Shown: positions 1 to 9,095, counted from the stretch's first letter. The stretch is DNA of 64,000 nt from Paenibacillus sp. FSL R5-0623 (GCF_037974265.1 NZ_CP150233.1:5394001-5458000); one strand, 5' to 3'. Numbers and translations are program-made. The notes: generated by a model not told the origin, from the sequence alone.

Positions 1-595
1 TGATTCCCACAGCCCGATTCAGCGGTTCAGGCAGCGGCGTACTGTTTACCGGCATTTGCGTTAACTTTTTGCCATCCACCCAGATCTGCACATTCTCCAC
101 ATCAGGCGTTCCCGTCAATGTCCACGTGACAGCTTCTAGCATTTTCCGTTCTTCCTTCGCATCATACTTGGCAAAATTACCCGAGAACTCAACAACCGCC
201 AGCTTGTCATCCGCGTGAATCGTTACATTCTGCACAACCGTTCCCTGCGGGAGAACACCCTGGAATCCTTCAGGCAACATACCCGCATAGGCCCCGCCTG
301 TGACAAGTGTATCCAGTGCTGTCTTTGGACTGCTGGCGTCTGTTCCAGAAGGAAGTGTCAGGGATACCGGAGCGAGCAGCCCCTGCTGGTCTTGCAGATA
401 TACCGTCGTTAATGGGAGCGTTGCGAGCGCACCATTCCCTTCGGCTGCTTGAATCATGGCTGCTTCCTGAATAGGCGGTGGTGGATCAACAGCTTCGGAA
501 GACTGTGCTCCAAACATGCCGCAGCCTGACAATACCATAGGAATACTCAGCAGCGCTGCTGCCGATACCGTACGCAAAGATTGGATCTTTCTCAT
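1..595 (-). CDS. GerMN-domain (GerM-like) lipoprotein, partial
   Basis: The minus-strand reading frame starts at 595 behind a GAGGGGG ribosome site and runs off the left edge, so the C-terminus is missing. The N-terminus (MRKIQSLRT, then a hydrophobic stretch and LSGCG) is a lipoprotein signal with a lipobox Cys near residue 26. The visible remainder holds features of a GerMN domain: a TVYLQDQQGLL strand, a DTLVTGG segment, and a VVEFSGNFAKYD segment followed by the EERKMLEAVTWTL helix and the NVQIWVDGKKL strand. GerM of B. subtilis is needed for spore germination and cortex formation; other GerMN lipoproteins are of unknown role, so the exact GerM assignment is open. It is probably anchored to the outside of the membrane. 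Confidence 0.85.
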   Translation of the reverse strand, partial: MRKIQSLRTVSAAALLSIPMVLSGCGMFGAQSSEAVDPPPPIQEAAMIQAAEGNGALATLPLTTVYLQDQQGLLAPVSLTLPSGTDASSPKTALDTLVTGGAYAGMLPEGFQGVLPQGTVVQNVTIHADDKLAVVEFSGNFAKYDAKEERKMLEAVTWTLTGTPDVENVQIWVDGKKLTQMPVNSTPLPEPLNRAVGI

Positions 596-783
596 GATCA
601 CGTTCCCCCTCATCATTTTTACAGTTTGTACTACCATGTATACGAGCCTTTGTCCAAAAAATAACTAAAAGATAATCGCTTCGCTGAAAACTTATATATT
701 ATCTTTAAGAAACGTAAAACAGGTTAATAACGTATTAGGAAGCAAGAGTAGGGACATTGCTAACTTCAGAGGAGGAATCGCCC

Positions 784-1350
784 ATGGAACATCCTGAGCA
801 AGAAAAAATCCCTTACAGCCTGAATAGCCGCAAAGTGGCGGAGGCAACAAGGGAATGGCTGCATAAGCGGGGCGTCACGATCCCTGAGATCGCAGAGCTG
901 GTCATGTTATTGCAGAAAAAATACTATCCAGGTCTTACGATGGAAGAATGTATCGAAAATGTGGAGATGGTTCTCCGTAAACGTGAGGTACAGAACGCTG
1001 TTCTGACGGGTATTCAGCTTGATATTCTGGCAGAACAGGGGCAGCTCATATCTCCTTTGCAGGAGATGATTGAGAACGATGAAGGACTGTATGGCGTGGA
1101 TGAGATTTTGGCATTCTCCATCGTCAATGTATATGGAAGCATTGGATTTACGAATTATGGTTATGTGGACAAGCTGAAGCCAGGGGTGCTTGAACGACTG
1201 AATGACAAGAGCCTGGGCCCTGTCCACACGTTCTTCGATGATATTGTCGGTGCGATTGCATCAGCAGCGAGCAGTCGGATCGCCCATCGCAAACAATCCG
1301 AGCTTGAAGAAGCACTGGGAGAAAAACCTGTCAGTGATGACGCTGTATAA
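784..1350 (+). CDS. pgpA: Phosphatidylglycerophosphatase A (PgpA/YutG family)
   Basis: 188 residues. It matches the small soluble-looking PgpA family of Firmicutes (YutG type), which dephosphorylates phosphatidylglycerophosphate to phosphatidylglycerol. Family-type segments visible are TREWLHKRGVTIPEIAELV near the N-terminus, QKKYYPGLTMEECIENVEMV, the GVDEILAFSIVNVYGSIGFT block and the FFDDIVGAIASAASSRIAHR C-terminal helix. An in-frame TTG at 757 gives a longer frame, but the AGAGGAGG site at 768-775 lies at the right distance for the ATG at 784, so that start is chosen. It stands alone and ends before a bidirectional hairpin terminator. Confidence 0.85.
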   Translation: MEHPEQEKIPYSLNSRKVAEATREWLHKRGVTIPEIAELVMLLQKKYYPGLTMEECIENVEMVLRKREVQNAVLTGIQLDILAEQGQLISPLQEMIENDEGLYGVDEILAFSIVNVYGSIGFTNYGYVDKLKPGVLERLNDKSLGPVHTFFDDIVGAIASAASSRIAHRKQSELEEALGEKPVSDDAV

Positions 1351-1444
1351 TACGTAACTCGTTTCATATCTGAAGCCATGTGGAACATTGGACATGTGTA
1401 TGGATGCTTCGTGAAATAAATGTTCGATAAAATAACTGTTCATG

Positions 1445-1475
1445 GAAAAAGCGGCCTGATGGCCGCTTCTTTTGC
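1445..1475. terminator. Bidirectional rho-independent terminator
   Basis: Perfect 8-bp stem AAGCGGCC / GGCCGCTT (1449-1456 and 1461-1468) with a TGAT loop, flanked by an A-run on the left and CTTTT on the right. It sits between the converging pgpA gene and the ferric-reductase-like gene and can serve both. Confidence 0.85.
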
Positions 1476-1511
1476 ATGTGTAACGATACATATTGGATAA
1501 TCCACATGTTA

Positions 1512-2165
1512 TTATTTCAGATGTTTAGGTCGTACCGTTCCCACCAAACCAAAACCTTCAACCCAATTCTGCTCGGTAGGTGAACCAGATGTTGCCCGTT
1601 TCGGTCCAATCGTGATTTCCGGGCCTTTGCGCTCTCGCAACATGCCACGTAACACCGTGATACCGAAGATGCTGAGTCCGGTAAATACATACATCATCCG
1701 CATGATGATGTTGCCAGAATCTGTGCCCGTCACCATGCCGTGAACCAGCAGACCAATGAACATCGGGTAGGACAACATGTGGAACATGAACCACCATTTA
1801 CGGCCCAGCTTGTTCCGCAGATCACTGGATAACAGGACAATCACTAATCCGTAGAAGGCTAACGTTCCCAGACCACTGCCGATCGGATGCACGGAGGCGG
1901 TAAAAGGAATCAGAAGTTCTCCCCAGGTAAATGGGCTGTAATGATCAATATATAAAGTCAACGCATGCACAAGTCCAAGTCCGAAGGCGAGCCAGGTCGT
2001 TCGGGTATGCCATTTGAACATGGCTGCTTTCGGTTTGCCTTTGGCCATCGGCATCCCTTGAGCAATGCCCAGAAACACACCGGCAAAGAGCAGCACATAA
2101 GCAGCAATCCCACTAATTCGAATGATATTCCACGTTGGCAGATAATCTACAATCCATTGTGCCAT
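1512..2165 (-). CDS. Ferric-reductase-like / YedZ-type heme membrane protein
   Basis: 217 residues with about six hydrophobic segments. Two His pairs spaced 12-13 residues lie in adjacent helices (WH-x13-H and FMFH-x12-H), the usual bis-heme pattern of the ferric reductase-like transmembrane domain. There is no FAD or NAD(P) binding domain, so this is a membrane electron conduit rather than a complete reductase. The start at 2165 follows GGGGGAG; the ATG 15 bases upstream has no ribosome site. It is the last gene of an operon with apbE (36-bp gap) and a small secreted protein. This context suggests electron transfer across the membrane to an extracytoplasmic flavin carrier; the partner and acceptor are inference. 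Confidence 0.8.
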   Translation of the reverse strand: MAQWIVDYLPTWNIIRISGIAAYVLLFAGVFLGIAQGMPMAKGKPKAAMFKWHTRTTWLAFGLGLVHALTLYIDHYSPFTWGELLIPFTASVHPIGSGLGTLAFYGLVIVLLSSDLRNKLGRKWWFMFHMLSYPMFIGLLVHGMVTGTDSGNIIMRMMYVFTGLSIFGITVLRGMLRERKGPEITIGPKRATSGSPTEQNWVEGFGLVGTVRPKHLK

Positions 2166-2201
2166 AACCGGCTCCCCCATATCTGTTAGACTTGTCCCCG
2201 T

Positions 2202-3245
2202 TTAAATCAGACTGAAGCGATGATCCGGATCAAAACCGGGCCAGTGCTCAGCGAGCGTATCCGTATTCCCTCTAAAATAAGTAATCCCATCCCGTGTCAT
2301 CCACAGGATGTCATGCCGATCGTAATGTCGGTTTAACCAGCCCACGGCTTCGGCACTCCCCAGAATGCAGACCGTCTTGGCAATGATCTCGCATTGCGAA
2401 GCATGCTGTCCCAGAACCGTACACTGCAATACGTCCGTATCTGCCGGCTCCATCGTCCGTGGGTCAATGAGGTGGTGTGCAAAGCTTCCATCCGTATTCT
2501 GCCATTGTCTGCGGGAAATACCCGAAGTGGCAACAGCTCCTCGCTGTAAACGGATCGCTCCCGACACAGCACCCTGATTCTGCAAAGGATCTGCTACTTC
2601 CAAGGTCCACTGGGGATGGTCTGATGTGCCCCATACTTGGGTATCTCCACCCGCGTTAATCAAACCCGCCGGAATATGCAACGTTCGCTGTAACCAGTCT
2701 GCGATACGCTCCACTGCCCAGCCCTTAACAATGCCTCCCAAGTCCAACTCAGCTCCAGGGTCCAGATGAACCATCCGACTACCTTCCCGCTGAATCCAGC
2801 TCGGACGGCTGTGGTCATATCGATCTTCCATCCCGCCTGATGATTCAGGTGTTCTCGTTCGCAATATGCGTTCAAGCAATGGACGTTGCAATTGTCGTTG
2901 CTGCACCTTCTCGAAACTTAGATCATATCCCGAAGCCTGAAGAGCCTGCGAGATACCCGGTTGAAAAATCCCTTCAGTCAGTCCAATATATCCATAGGCC
3001 AGACTCAACACTTCATCCATCGCAGCGGAGATGGGTATCCATCCGGTTGCATGATTCAGACGATTCAGTTCACTGTCTGCCACAAATCGGCTAAAGCGCT
3101 GCTCTTGCGTCTCAAACCAATTCTTCACCACGGTTGCTGCATGTTCAGCTTCTTCCTGCCCAGCGGACAGTTGCACTTCAACATCCGTGTTCATCGCACG
3201 GAATTGAAATCGGAGCGGACGAGCAACTTGCTCCGTGCGGCTCAT
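2202..3245 (-). CDS. apbE: FAD:protein FMN transferase (ApbE)
   Basis: 347 residues. ApbE enzymes attach FMN covalently to Ser/Thr of extracytoplasmic redox proteins using FAD and Mg2+. Diagnostic segments are FRAMNTDVEVQL near residue 15, the DLGGIVKGWAVERIADWLQ block, NAGGDTQVWG, and the HHLIDPRTMEPAD metal/FAD site followed by TVLGQHASQCEIIAKT. No clear lipobox or signal peptide is present, so it may act at the inner face or be anchored otherwise; Gram-positive ApbE proteins are often lipoproteins, which makes this odd. The ATG overlaps the stop of the upstream small gene (ATGA), indicating translational coupling. Confidence 0.92.
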   Translation of the reverse strand: MSRTEQVARPLRFQFRAMNTDVEVQLSAGQEEAEHAATVVKNWFETQEQRFSRFVADSELNRLNHATGWIPISAAMDEVLSLAYGYIGLTEGIFQPGISQALQASGYDLSFEKVQQRQLQRPLLERILRTRTPESSGGMEDRYDHSRPSWIQREGSRMVHLDPGAELDLGGIVKGWAVERIADWLQRTLHIPAGLINAGGDTQVWGTSDHPQWTLEVADPLQNQGAVSGAIRLQRGAVATSGISRRQWQNTDGSFAHHLIDPRTMEPADTDVLQCTVLGQHASQCEIIAKTVCILGSAEAVGWLNRHYDRHDILWMTRDGITYFRGNTDTLAEHWPGFDPDHRFSLI

Positions 3246-3658
3246 GACGCACCTGTACGTGACTGATAGTTGCCACTGCTGTATCCGGAGTCTGTACCCT
3301 GGTTATTTTGCCCGATACGCTGAGAATCTGAATAATTCCCCTCGTTACTCGTGCTCTGATCTGGCCCAGCTGCTTGTGTGCTATCAGATGTTCCATTATA
3401 TTGACTATCATTATTGTCATTGTCCTGCGTGTTCCAGTTGTTGCTGTCTGTTGTACTGTTGATCCATTCATCCATCACATCATCATGCGTATTCACCTGG
3501 TTTGAAGCAGTAACATTTGTATCTGTGCCATTTGCTGCTGCATAGGCCACATCAAAGGCATCCGAAGTTCTTACATATTGAAAAAGTGCAGCCACAGTCA
3601 ACGTTGCTGCCGCTGAAGCTTGCCATTTTCTCCATTGATTCCGTTTTCTTCTGGTCAT
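3242..3658 (-). CDS. Small secreted Asn/Ser/Asp/Thr-rich protein, possible flavinylation substrate
   Basis: 138 residues. A basic start (MTRRKRNQWRKW) and a hydrophobic stretch rich in Ala are followed by an AYAA-type signal-peptidase site near residue 41; the mature part is low-complexity and very rich in N, S, D, T, Q and G. The C-terminus ends SRTGAS. Covalent FMN sites made by ApbE lie in [ST]GA[ST]-type motifs, so the terminal TGAS is a possible acceptor; this is inference, because the canonical Asp-containing context and a folded FMN-binding domain are not visible. First gene of the operon with apbE (4-bp overlap) and the heme membrane protein. A GGGAAGAG ribosome site precedes the start. 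Confidence 0.65.
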   Translation of the reverse strand: MTRRKRNQWRKWQASAAATLTVAALFQYVRTSDAFDVAYAAANGTDTNVTASNQVNTHDDVMDEWINSTTDSNNWNTQDNDNNDSQYNGTSDSTQAAGPDQSTSNEGNYSDSQRIGQNNQGTDSGYSSGNYQSRTGAS

Positions 3659-3678
3659 CGCTCTTCCCTGCTTTCTTT

Positions 3679-3702
3679 AGGGTGTGTCTCAAGACACGCC
3701 CT
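3679..3702 (-). promoter_or_regulatory. 5' leader hairpin upstream of the ApbE operon
   Basis: A 10-bp near-perfect inverted repeat (AGGGTGTGTC / GACACGCCCT, one G-T pair, TCAA loop) lies just upstream of the first gene of the operon. No T-run follows it in the transcription direction, so it is more likely a leader structure or operator than a terminator. Function unknown. Confidence 0.4.
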
Positions 3703-3771
3703 AGCGAAGTTCATAGATGTATCATAGGCGCGCTGGCTTAAAAATAGATGAATGAACCGTTAAGAGAGGCT

Positions 3772-3809
3772 AAAAAGGCCCAGAACAGGTGAATTCCCTG
3801 TTCCGAGCC
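3772..3809 (-). terminator. Terminator of the MBL-fold gene
   Basis: Read on the minus strand, a 13-bp stem (GGCTCGGAACAGG / CCTGTTCTGGGCC with G-T pairs) closes a 7-base loop and is followed directly by TTTTT. It lies about 50 bases after the stop of the MBL-fold hydrolase. Confidence 0.85.
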
Positions 3810-3856
3810 TCTATATAAGATCGCATTATCATTTCATATCGATATCATCATTCCGT

Positions 3857-4840
3857 TTAGATTTTAAAATAGAACATGCCATCCAGTTGCTGCTCTTGCT
3901 TCATTACTTCGCGTCGAATTAACTCCTGCAAATGGACCAACGTCTCACTCATGGCAAACCGCAGTTGATGGGTACCAAGCCGATTGCCAAACATGTACAC
4001 ACAGATGTCATAAGCATTCGCCGGTGACTCCTGAATTCGCTCCGTCATCTTCTGAAGACGTTCCTCGTGATGAGCCAGCAATTGAACTGTCCGTTCGCTG
4101 AACTGGGCAAAAGGATTCCGATGGCCCGGATACGCCTGCTTGACGTTCAGCTCCCCAAGACGTTGCAATCCTTCCATATAAGACAATAATGGCTGAGGGT
4201 CACTGCCGGGTTGCAGACTGATATTCGGTGAAATCTGTGGCAAAACTGCATCTCCGCACAGAATCTCCATGGACTCCGGCGCATAAAAGGATAAATGGCC
4301 TGGGGCATGTCCACCCGTCTCCACAGCAACCCAACGTTTCCCGCCCATATTAAGCCACTCGCCATCTTCAATGGGTGAGACATTCGGAAGTGGCGTGATC
4401 TGCGAAGTAAATGCCTTCATATGTTCATGTATCTGCTCAGTCTTGTCTTCCGGCATACCATGACGACCATAATAATCAGGTAATATTGTATTAATGCGTG
4501 AATCTGGTCCCCACATATAATCGGCCTCTTGGCGGGAGCGTGTGGACATTCGAACGGGTGCGCCCGTCATCTGTTGCATCCAACCCGACAACCCAAGATG
4601 ATCGGGGTGATGGTGGGTCAGTACAATTTGACGAATATCGCTAAAGGTCCGGCCGAGATCTGCCAGCGCTTCACTCCATTCCTGTTCTGTTTCCGAATTA
4701 CGCGGTCCCGGATCTATAATAGTTATCTTTCCACCCGGTTCTGATAACACATAACTGTTCACCCATCGCAAGGGAAACGACATGCTGATCTTGACCCGGT
4801 GTATGCCCTCTGTCATGGACATCTCTTCTGTGCGCTTCAT
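3857..4840 (-). CDS. MBL-fold metallo-hydrolase
   Basis: 327 residues. The metallo-beta-lactamase fold is clear from the THHHPDHLG metal-binding motif near residue 95, a VETGGHAPGHLSFY second His motif and the CGDAVLP Asp ligand. The C-terminal third is helical (LAHHEERLQKMTERIQE and a final LVHLQELIRREV segment), as in glyoxalase-II-like proteins with a winged-helix C-terminal domain. Substrate cannot be told from sequence. It lies 27 bp downstream of a methyltransferase gene on the same strand and is likely co-transcribed. Start at 4840 follows GGAAGGGGG. Confidence 0.85.
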   Translation of the reverse strand: MKRTEEMSMTEGIHRVKISMSFPLRWVNSYVLSEPGGKITIIDPGPRNSETEQEWSEALADLGRTFSDIRQIVLTHHHPDHLGLSGWMQQMTGAPVRMSTRSRQEADYMWGPDSRINTILPDYYGRHGMPEDKTEQIHEHMKAFTSQITPLPNVSPIEDGEWLNMGGKRWVAVETGGHAPGHLSFYAPESMEILCGDAVLPQISPNISLQPGSDPQPLLSYMEGLQRLGELNVKQAYPGHRNPFAQFSERTVQLLAHHEERLQKMTERIQESPANAYDICVYMFGNRLGTHQLRFAMSETLVHLQELIRREVMKQEQQLDGMFYFKI

Positions 4841-4867
4841 GTTATCCCCCTTCCAGACTGTCTCTGT

Positions 4868-5611
4868 TCACTCCACAGGACGACGACCCACAAAAATCAT
4901 GCGCGGAGAAGTCTGCTCGTCATATTTCTCTTCGTCATAGCCACCATGTACCTGATCTACCCGGAGTCCGGCGGCACTTAACATCTGACTCAGTTGATCC
5001 CGTGTGTACAACTTCACACGCTCCTGATATACCCGTGGTTCATGCCCGGATGTGGTATCCGTAATACGAATTTCCTTTTGCACAAATCCATCCTCAATCT
5101 TGCGGAACTCCTCAATTCGCTGTCCTTCATCCTCTCGGACGGAGTGCGGAACCAGATGACGAGTCACATAAGCGGTATTCATAAAATCAATAATGTAGCT
5201 GCCACCCGGCCGAAGCATGCGATGAATGGCACGTAATACTTTCAATTGTTCTCCGTCCTCAAGGAAATAACCAAACGATGTGAACAGATTGACTACGGCG
5301 TCGAAGCCACCTTTCAGCGGGAGTTCACGCATGTCCGCAAGACACCACGATACTCGGTGTTCAGTGTCCATTAGTCGGGCTTCGCGCAAAAGCACATCAG
5401 AAAGGTCGACCCCGGTCACTCGTAATCCCGCATCAGCAAGTGCCAATGAGTGCCGTCCCATACCGCAGCATAGATCCAATACTTCAGAGTTAGGCTCAAG
5501 CTTCAACCATTTGATCATTTTATGTACTTCCTGATAGGCACCCTGCACATCCCGGTGCTTGTATACGAGCAGATAATCTTCTCCAAAACTCTTTTCATAC
5601 CATTCCGTCAT
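4868..5611 (-). CDS. Class I SAM-dependent methyltransferase
   Basis: 247 residues. The Rossmann methyltransferase motifs are all present: motif I EVLDLCCGMGRHSLALA (around residue 43), the acidic VTGVDLSD loop, CLADMRELP, FDAVVNLFTSFGYF (post-motif II) and MLRPGGSYIIDFMN. The substrate is unknown; close family members are annotated only as methyltransferase domain 25 proteins. First gene of a two-gene unit with the MBL hydrolase. The start at 5611 has GGAGGG at a normal distance. Confidence 0.85.
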   Translation of the reverse strand: MTEWYEKSFGEDYLLVYKHRDVQGAYQEVHKMIKWLKLEPNSEVLDLCCGMGRHSLALADAGLRVTGVDLSDVLLREARLMDTEHRVSWCLADMRELPLKGGFDAVVNLFTSFGYFLEDGEQLKVLRAIHRMLRPGGSYIIDFMNTAYVTRHLVPHSVREDEGQRIEEFRKIEDGFVQKEIRITDTTSGHEPRVYQERVKLYTRDQLSQMLSAAGLRVDQVHGGYDEEKYDEQTSPRMIFVGRRPVE

Positions 5612-5747
5612 CCATTCTCGCCCTCCACTTGGTCACTGGCTCTCTATCTGTAGTACGCTTTGTTCAGGCCTCATCATTTCCCCTAGCTTTAATGTATTGT
5701 AACGTCTTTATTCTGCAAACTCAAAAAATTCCAGTAAGTTTCCAACA

Positions 5748-5776
5748 TTGAAGAGCCAAAATGCACACGATATAAT
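5748..5776 (+). promoter_or_regulatory. Sigma-A promoter of the DUF72 gene
   Basis: TTGAAG (5748-5753), a 17-base spacer and a perfect TATAAT (5771-5776), 67 bases upstream of the DUF72 start. It is one of the cleanest vegetative promoters in the window. Confidence 0.75.
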
Positions 5777-5843
5777 GTTAGACATATGCCTGTAAATCGG
5801 TTAATTATAAGAGGTTGTTCAAAAAGCAACAGGAGGTGTTCTT

Positions 5844-6719
5844 ATGATTCGCATCGGACTTACCGGATGGGGGGATCAGGAAGATCTCTATCCGCACCGT
5901 ACCAAAGCCAAAGACAAGCTCAGTCTATACGGTCAATACTTCTCCACTGTAGAGGTGGATAGTTCCTTCTACGCCGTTCAACCGCGGGATCGAATGGCAC
6001 GATGGGCTGCCGAGACGCCCGAATCCTTTGCTTTTATCATCAAAGCCTATCAGGGAATGACCGGAACTCTGCGAGGCAAACCATATTTCACCAGCACATC
6101 GGAGATGTATAAGGCTTTCCGGGAATCACTGGAGCCTGTCATTGAAGCTGGCAAGATGCAGGCAGCCTTGTTTCAATATCCGCCTTGGTTTGAGTGCAAT
6201 AAGGACAATGTCAATGAGCTTCGTGAAGTGAAACTTCGAATGGAGGGCATTCCGTGTGCCCTGGAATTCCGTCATCGCAGCTGGTATGAAGATGACATGC
6301 GCGAGCGAACGCTTGCGTTCCTGAAAGAGCAAGGCTGGATTCACAGTGTCTGTGACGAACCTCAGGCGGGTTTAGGTTCCATTCCTATCGTGCCACAGGC
6401 CACGGATTCGGAGATGACGTTGGTTCGCATGCACGGACGCAATGTGTCCGGGTGGCATCAGAATGGTGCGCCCAATTGGCGCGAGACCCGTTACCTGTAC
6501 CGTTACAACAAGGAAGAGCTGTTGGAGTGGAAAGGTTATCTGGAGCAATTGCAGGAGCAGAGCAAGGATGTCTATGTTATTTTTAATAACAACTCCGGTG
6601 GCGATGCAGCGGCGAATGCCCAGATGATGATGGACCTGCTGGACCTGCCAGTGAAGCTTTTTCCTGACCGTTCTGAGCCTGAGCAGGAAGAAGGACCAGA
6701 GCAGCTGGAATTATTTTGA
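5844..6719 (+). CDS. DUF72 domain-containing protein (YunF-like)
   Basis: 291 residues covering the whole DUF72 TIM-barrel-like family: IRIGLTGWGDQEDLYP at the N-terminus, the FSTVEVDSSFYAVQ block, the FQYPPWFECN strand, ALEFRHRSWYEDD and the C-terminal DVYVIFNNNSGGDAAANA segment with its conserved FNN. Biochemical function of the family is not established. Its own promoter and a strong RBS (AGGAGGTG) precede it, and a hairpin terminator follows, so it is monocistronic. Confidence 0.88.
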   Translation: MIRIGLTGWGDQEDLYPHRTKAKDKLSLYGQYFSTVEVDSSFYAVQPRDRMARWAAETPESFAFIIKAYQGMTGTLRGKPYFTSTSEMYKAFRESLEPVIEAGKMQAALFQYPPWFECNKDNVNELREVKLRMEGIPCALEFRHRSWYEDDMRERTLAFLKEQGWIHSVCDEPQAGLGSIPIVPQATDSEMTLVRMHGRNVSGWHQNGAPNWRETRYLYRYNKEELLEWKGYLEQLQEQSKDVYVIFNNNSGGDAAANAQMMMDLLDLPVKLFPDRSEPEQEEGPEQLELF

Positions 6720-6822
6720 TCCGCGCTAACGATGCAGTTATTCATATTATTGCGTGAAGGTAAGTGTATCTATCATATATATCATTGCTATCTTGCAGAT
6801 CAGTTTCGAAACTGGAAACATA

Positions 6823-6859
6823 CTAAAAGCGGCAAGCCCTGGGGCTTTGCCGCTTTTTC
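6823..6859. terminator. Hairpin terminator
   Basis: Stem AAAGCGGCAAGCCC / GGGCTTTGCCGCTTT (one bulged base) followed by TTTTTC on the plus strand and preceded by an A-run, so it can end both the DUF72 transcript and the converging GH105 operon. Confidence 0.8.
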
Positions 6860-6917
6860 AGCTCGTTCTCTACCTACTGAAGGCTATCCGCAAATATCCG
6901 TTCTGTTACGTCAAGCA

Positions 6918-9095
6918 CTAGCGCTGCGCAGCCGTAACCGAAGAATCGACAGACGCCTTGGAGAGCTGCTGGTTCATTTTATACAATTCAATGCCTGCTA
7001 AGAGCACAATGCCGATCCCATGGGTATCGTTCAGATTCCATCCCAGATCATCGCGATAATACAAGGCGGTAAACGAGTACCCGGAACCGCGGCATACCCC
7101 GTATATATTACCTTTATAGTCAATCGACAAGCGCGTCATGCCTTCCCATCCTTTGCGTACGGCCTCCAGATAAGGCTCCGGTTGTTCTAGCCACCCTTCC
7201 CGAATTCCACGGGCATAAGCGTAGATAAACATGGATGTGCAGGAGGTTTCTTCATACGAATCCGGGCGGTTCAGCACCTGATGCCATAGTCCATTTTCCC
7301 CTTGCAACGCTAAATAACCTTCACTTAAATCACGATAGAACTGTAATAGTTCCGACCGTTTCACATGATCATGCGGCAGAATGGACAACAGTTCGGTTAA
7401 GGAGAATAGCACCCAGCCGTTACCCCGTCCCCACGGAATACCTGTCGCCCGACCACGCACAAAATCATACACATGGGACATGATCTGTTGTTCGGGAAGG
7501 TAGAGGTATTTACGGAACATCAGGAACTGATTGACTGCATCGTCCCAGTACGTTGCATCTCCTGTCAACTGACCATAACGCATCAGAAAAGGTGTACTCA
7601 TGTACAAGTCATCACACCACATCGTCTCCTGTCGCATCTCCCCACTGCCCCGAACTCGGTAAAAGGCTCCATCCTCCAGACGTTCCTGCTCATCCGTAAT
7701 GTAGCCCGCAATCCGGTCCGCGGTATCTCTTCCCCCACGAATATCGCCAAACTCCATCGCCGCAAGCAGCGTAGATCCGAACGAACCGCAATCATCCAGA
7801 CTGTCGATGGCAGACAGTTGATTATTGATTCCCGCTGCACCGTACCCTTCCCGATCCCACAGACCATAGCGGTCAAATGAAGTACTCAGTTCAATATGTT
7901 GCCGCACATACTGAATGTAATCGTCTCGTCCCAATTCCTGTCCCGTCTGGAGAAGTCCAAGCAGGGTAACACCAAGCGGATAATTCCACTTTCCGTAATG
8001 TGTGTTCTCCAGATAGGGACGAACATGCGTATCGGGAAGATCTACTCGCCAATACACCCCTTGTGCGCCATCATCAAATACGGTATCTGTTCGCACAATA
8101 TCGGCGTGGGATGGCTCAGCGCCGGGAGCAAACACACCTGTGTACAGCCAGGGGTCCGTGCATCCCGCAACCGGATGAGGAGGCTTCAGTCTCCAGCCTG
8201 TGGAACCCGAACGCTCTGCATCTTCCAAAGTGAACCCCCAGGAGCCACCAAGTGCTTGGATTTCACCTTTTGCGACCAAATCCGAGGAACCGTAACGGCG
8301 TGGGAGTTCAACGTGAAAGTTACCGCTACTTCCAGCAGAGTATATTTCCGTGCCATCCACATATAAGGTCAAAGCACCCTCATGACGGCCTTTTAAAATA
8401 ACTGGCGTTGATCCTGGCAAGGTTACATCCAGTTTGGACCATGCGTAGGCCACAGCGGGCTGTTCTGGACCAAAGATTCGGGCAAAAGAACCCATGCTCC
8501 GCTCCTCGTCTGTCCAGCCCCTGCGCGGATACCAGGAAAGGCCCGTTTCTTCTTCCGTCATACCGTCATGAGGAAGAGATAATACAGGTTCATCGACAGG
8601 TTCCGAATATAACCATCCCTCCTGTCCCTGACGATCTGTCCCAGGAGTGAGGAAGTGCAGCGGGAAATTTTTGAAAGAGGCTGTTCCGTAGATCCCGCCG
8701 AATCCCACTTCTGTTTTGACAAAACAAAGCAACACATCATTCCAGCCATAATTCACGGAAATCGGAATCTGGGTTCTTCGCTCGGGGAATAATTCCTGCA
8801 ACAGCTCGGATTTGAATACCTCTTCGCCGTTCACATAGATCGTCACTGGACTATAACAGTTCAGGCCCGTATTTAACGTTGCATTCTGCTCGCTCCATAA
8901 CTTGCCCCATACATACACGTATTGCCCTGCACGCGCCTCTACGCATTTCTCATTCAGATTCAGGTCGTAACGATAGTCCCCTAGCCTGCGAAAACCTCCC
9001 TGATGATAAGCTCTGAACAAAAAGGAATGTTTCGGATGATCACCAATATAACGCTGAGCCACCGTAGTCAATATATCCGGAATTGAATCGTACAC
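6918..9095 (-). CDS. GH105/GH88-type unsaturated glucuronyl (rhamnogalacturonyl) hydrolase with N-terminal extension
   Basis: 725 residues or more. The C-terminal half (from about residue 350) is an (alpha/alpha)6 barrel of the YteR/YesR type, with WCDDLYMSTPFLMRYG (catalytic Asp region), the IPWGRGNGWVLFSL motif and CTSMFIYAYARGI. Such enzymes remove the unsaturated uronic acid that lyases leave on pectin fragments. The N-terminal 330 residues are not part of the standard roughly 370-residue enzyme and look beta-rich (GLNCYSPVTIYVNGEEVF, ALTLYVDGTEIYSAG), suggesting carbohydrate-binding or jelly-roll domains. No signal peptide is visible, so it acts inside the cell. The GTG at 9095 has only a poor ribosome site; AAGGGAG at 9144-9150 points to an upstream in-frame start at an ATC or ATT (9137 or 9134). 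Last gene of the polysaccharide operon. Confidence 0.85.
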   Translation of the reverse strand: MYDSIPDILTTVAQRYIGDHPKHSFLFRAYHQGGFRRLGDYRYDLNLNEKCVEARAGQYVYVWGKLWSEQNATLNTGLNCYSPVTIYVNGEEVFKSELLQELFPERRTQIPISVNYGWNDVLLCFVKTEVGFGGIYGTASFKNFPLHFLTPGTDRQGQEGWLYSEPVDEPVLSLPHDGMTEEETGLSWYPRRGWTDEERSMGSFARIFGPEQPAVAYAWSKLDVTLPGSTPVILKGRHEGALTLYVDGTEIYSAGSSGNFHVELPRRYGSSDLVAKGEIQALGGSWGFTLEDAERSGSTGWRLKPPHPVAGCTDPWLYTGVFAPGAEPSHADIVRTDTVFDDGAQGVYWRVDLPDTHVRPYLENTHYGKWNYPLGVTLLGLLQTGQELGRDDYIQYVRQHIELSTSFDRYGLWDREGYGAAGINNQLSAIDSLDDCGSFGSTLLAAMEFGDIRGGRDTADRIAGYITDEQERLEDGAFYRVRGSGEMRQETMWCDDLYMSTPFLMRYGQLTGDATYWDDAVNQFLMFRKYLYLPEQQIMSHVYDFVRGRATGIPWGRGNGWVLFSLTELLSILPHDHVKRSELLQFYRDLSEGYLALQGENGLWHQVLNRPDSYEETSCTSMFIYAYARGIREGWLEQPEPYLEAVRKGWEGMTRLSIDYKGNIYGVCRGSGYSFTALYYRDDLGWNLNDTHGIGIVLLAGIELYKMNQQLSKASVDSSVTAAQR

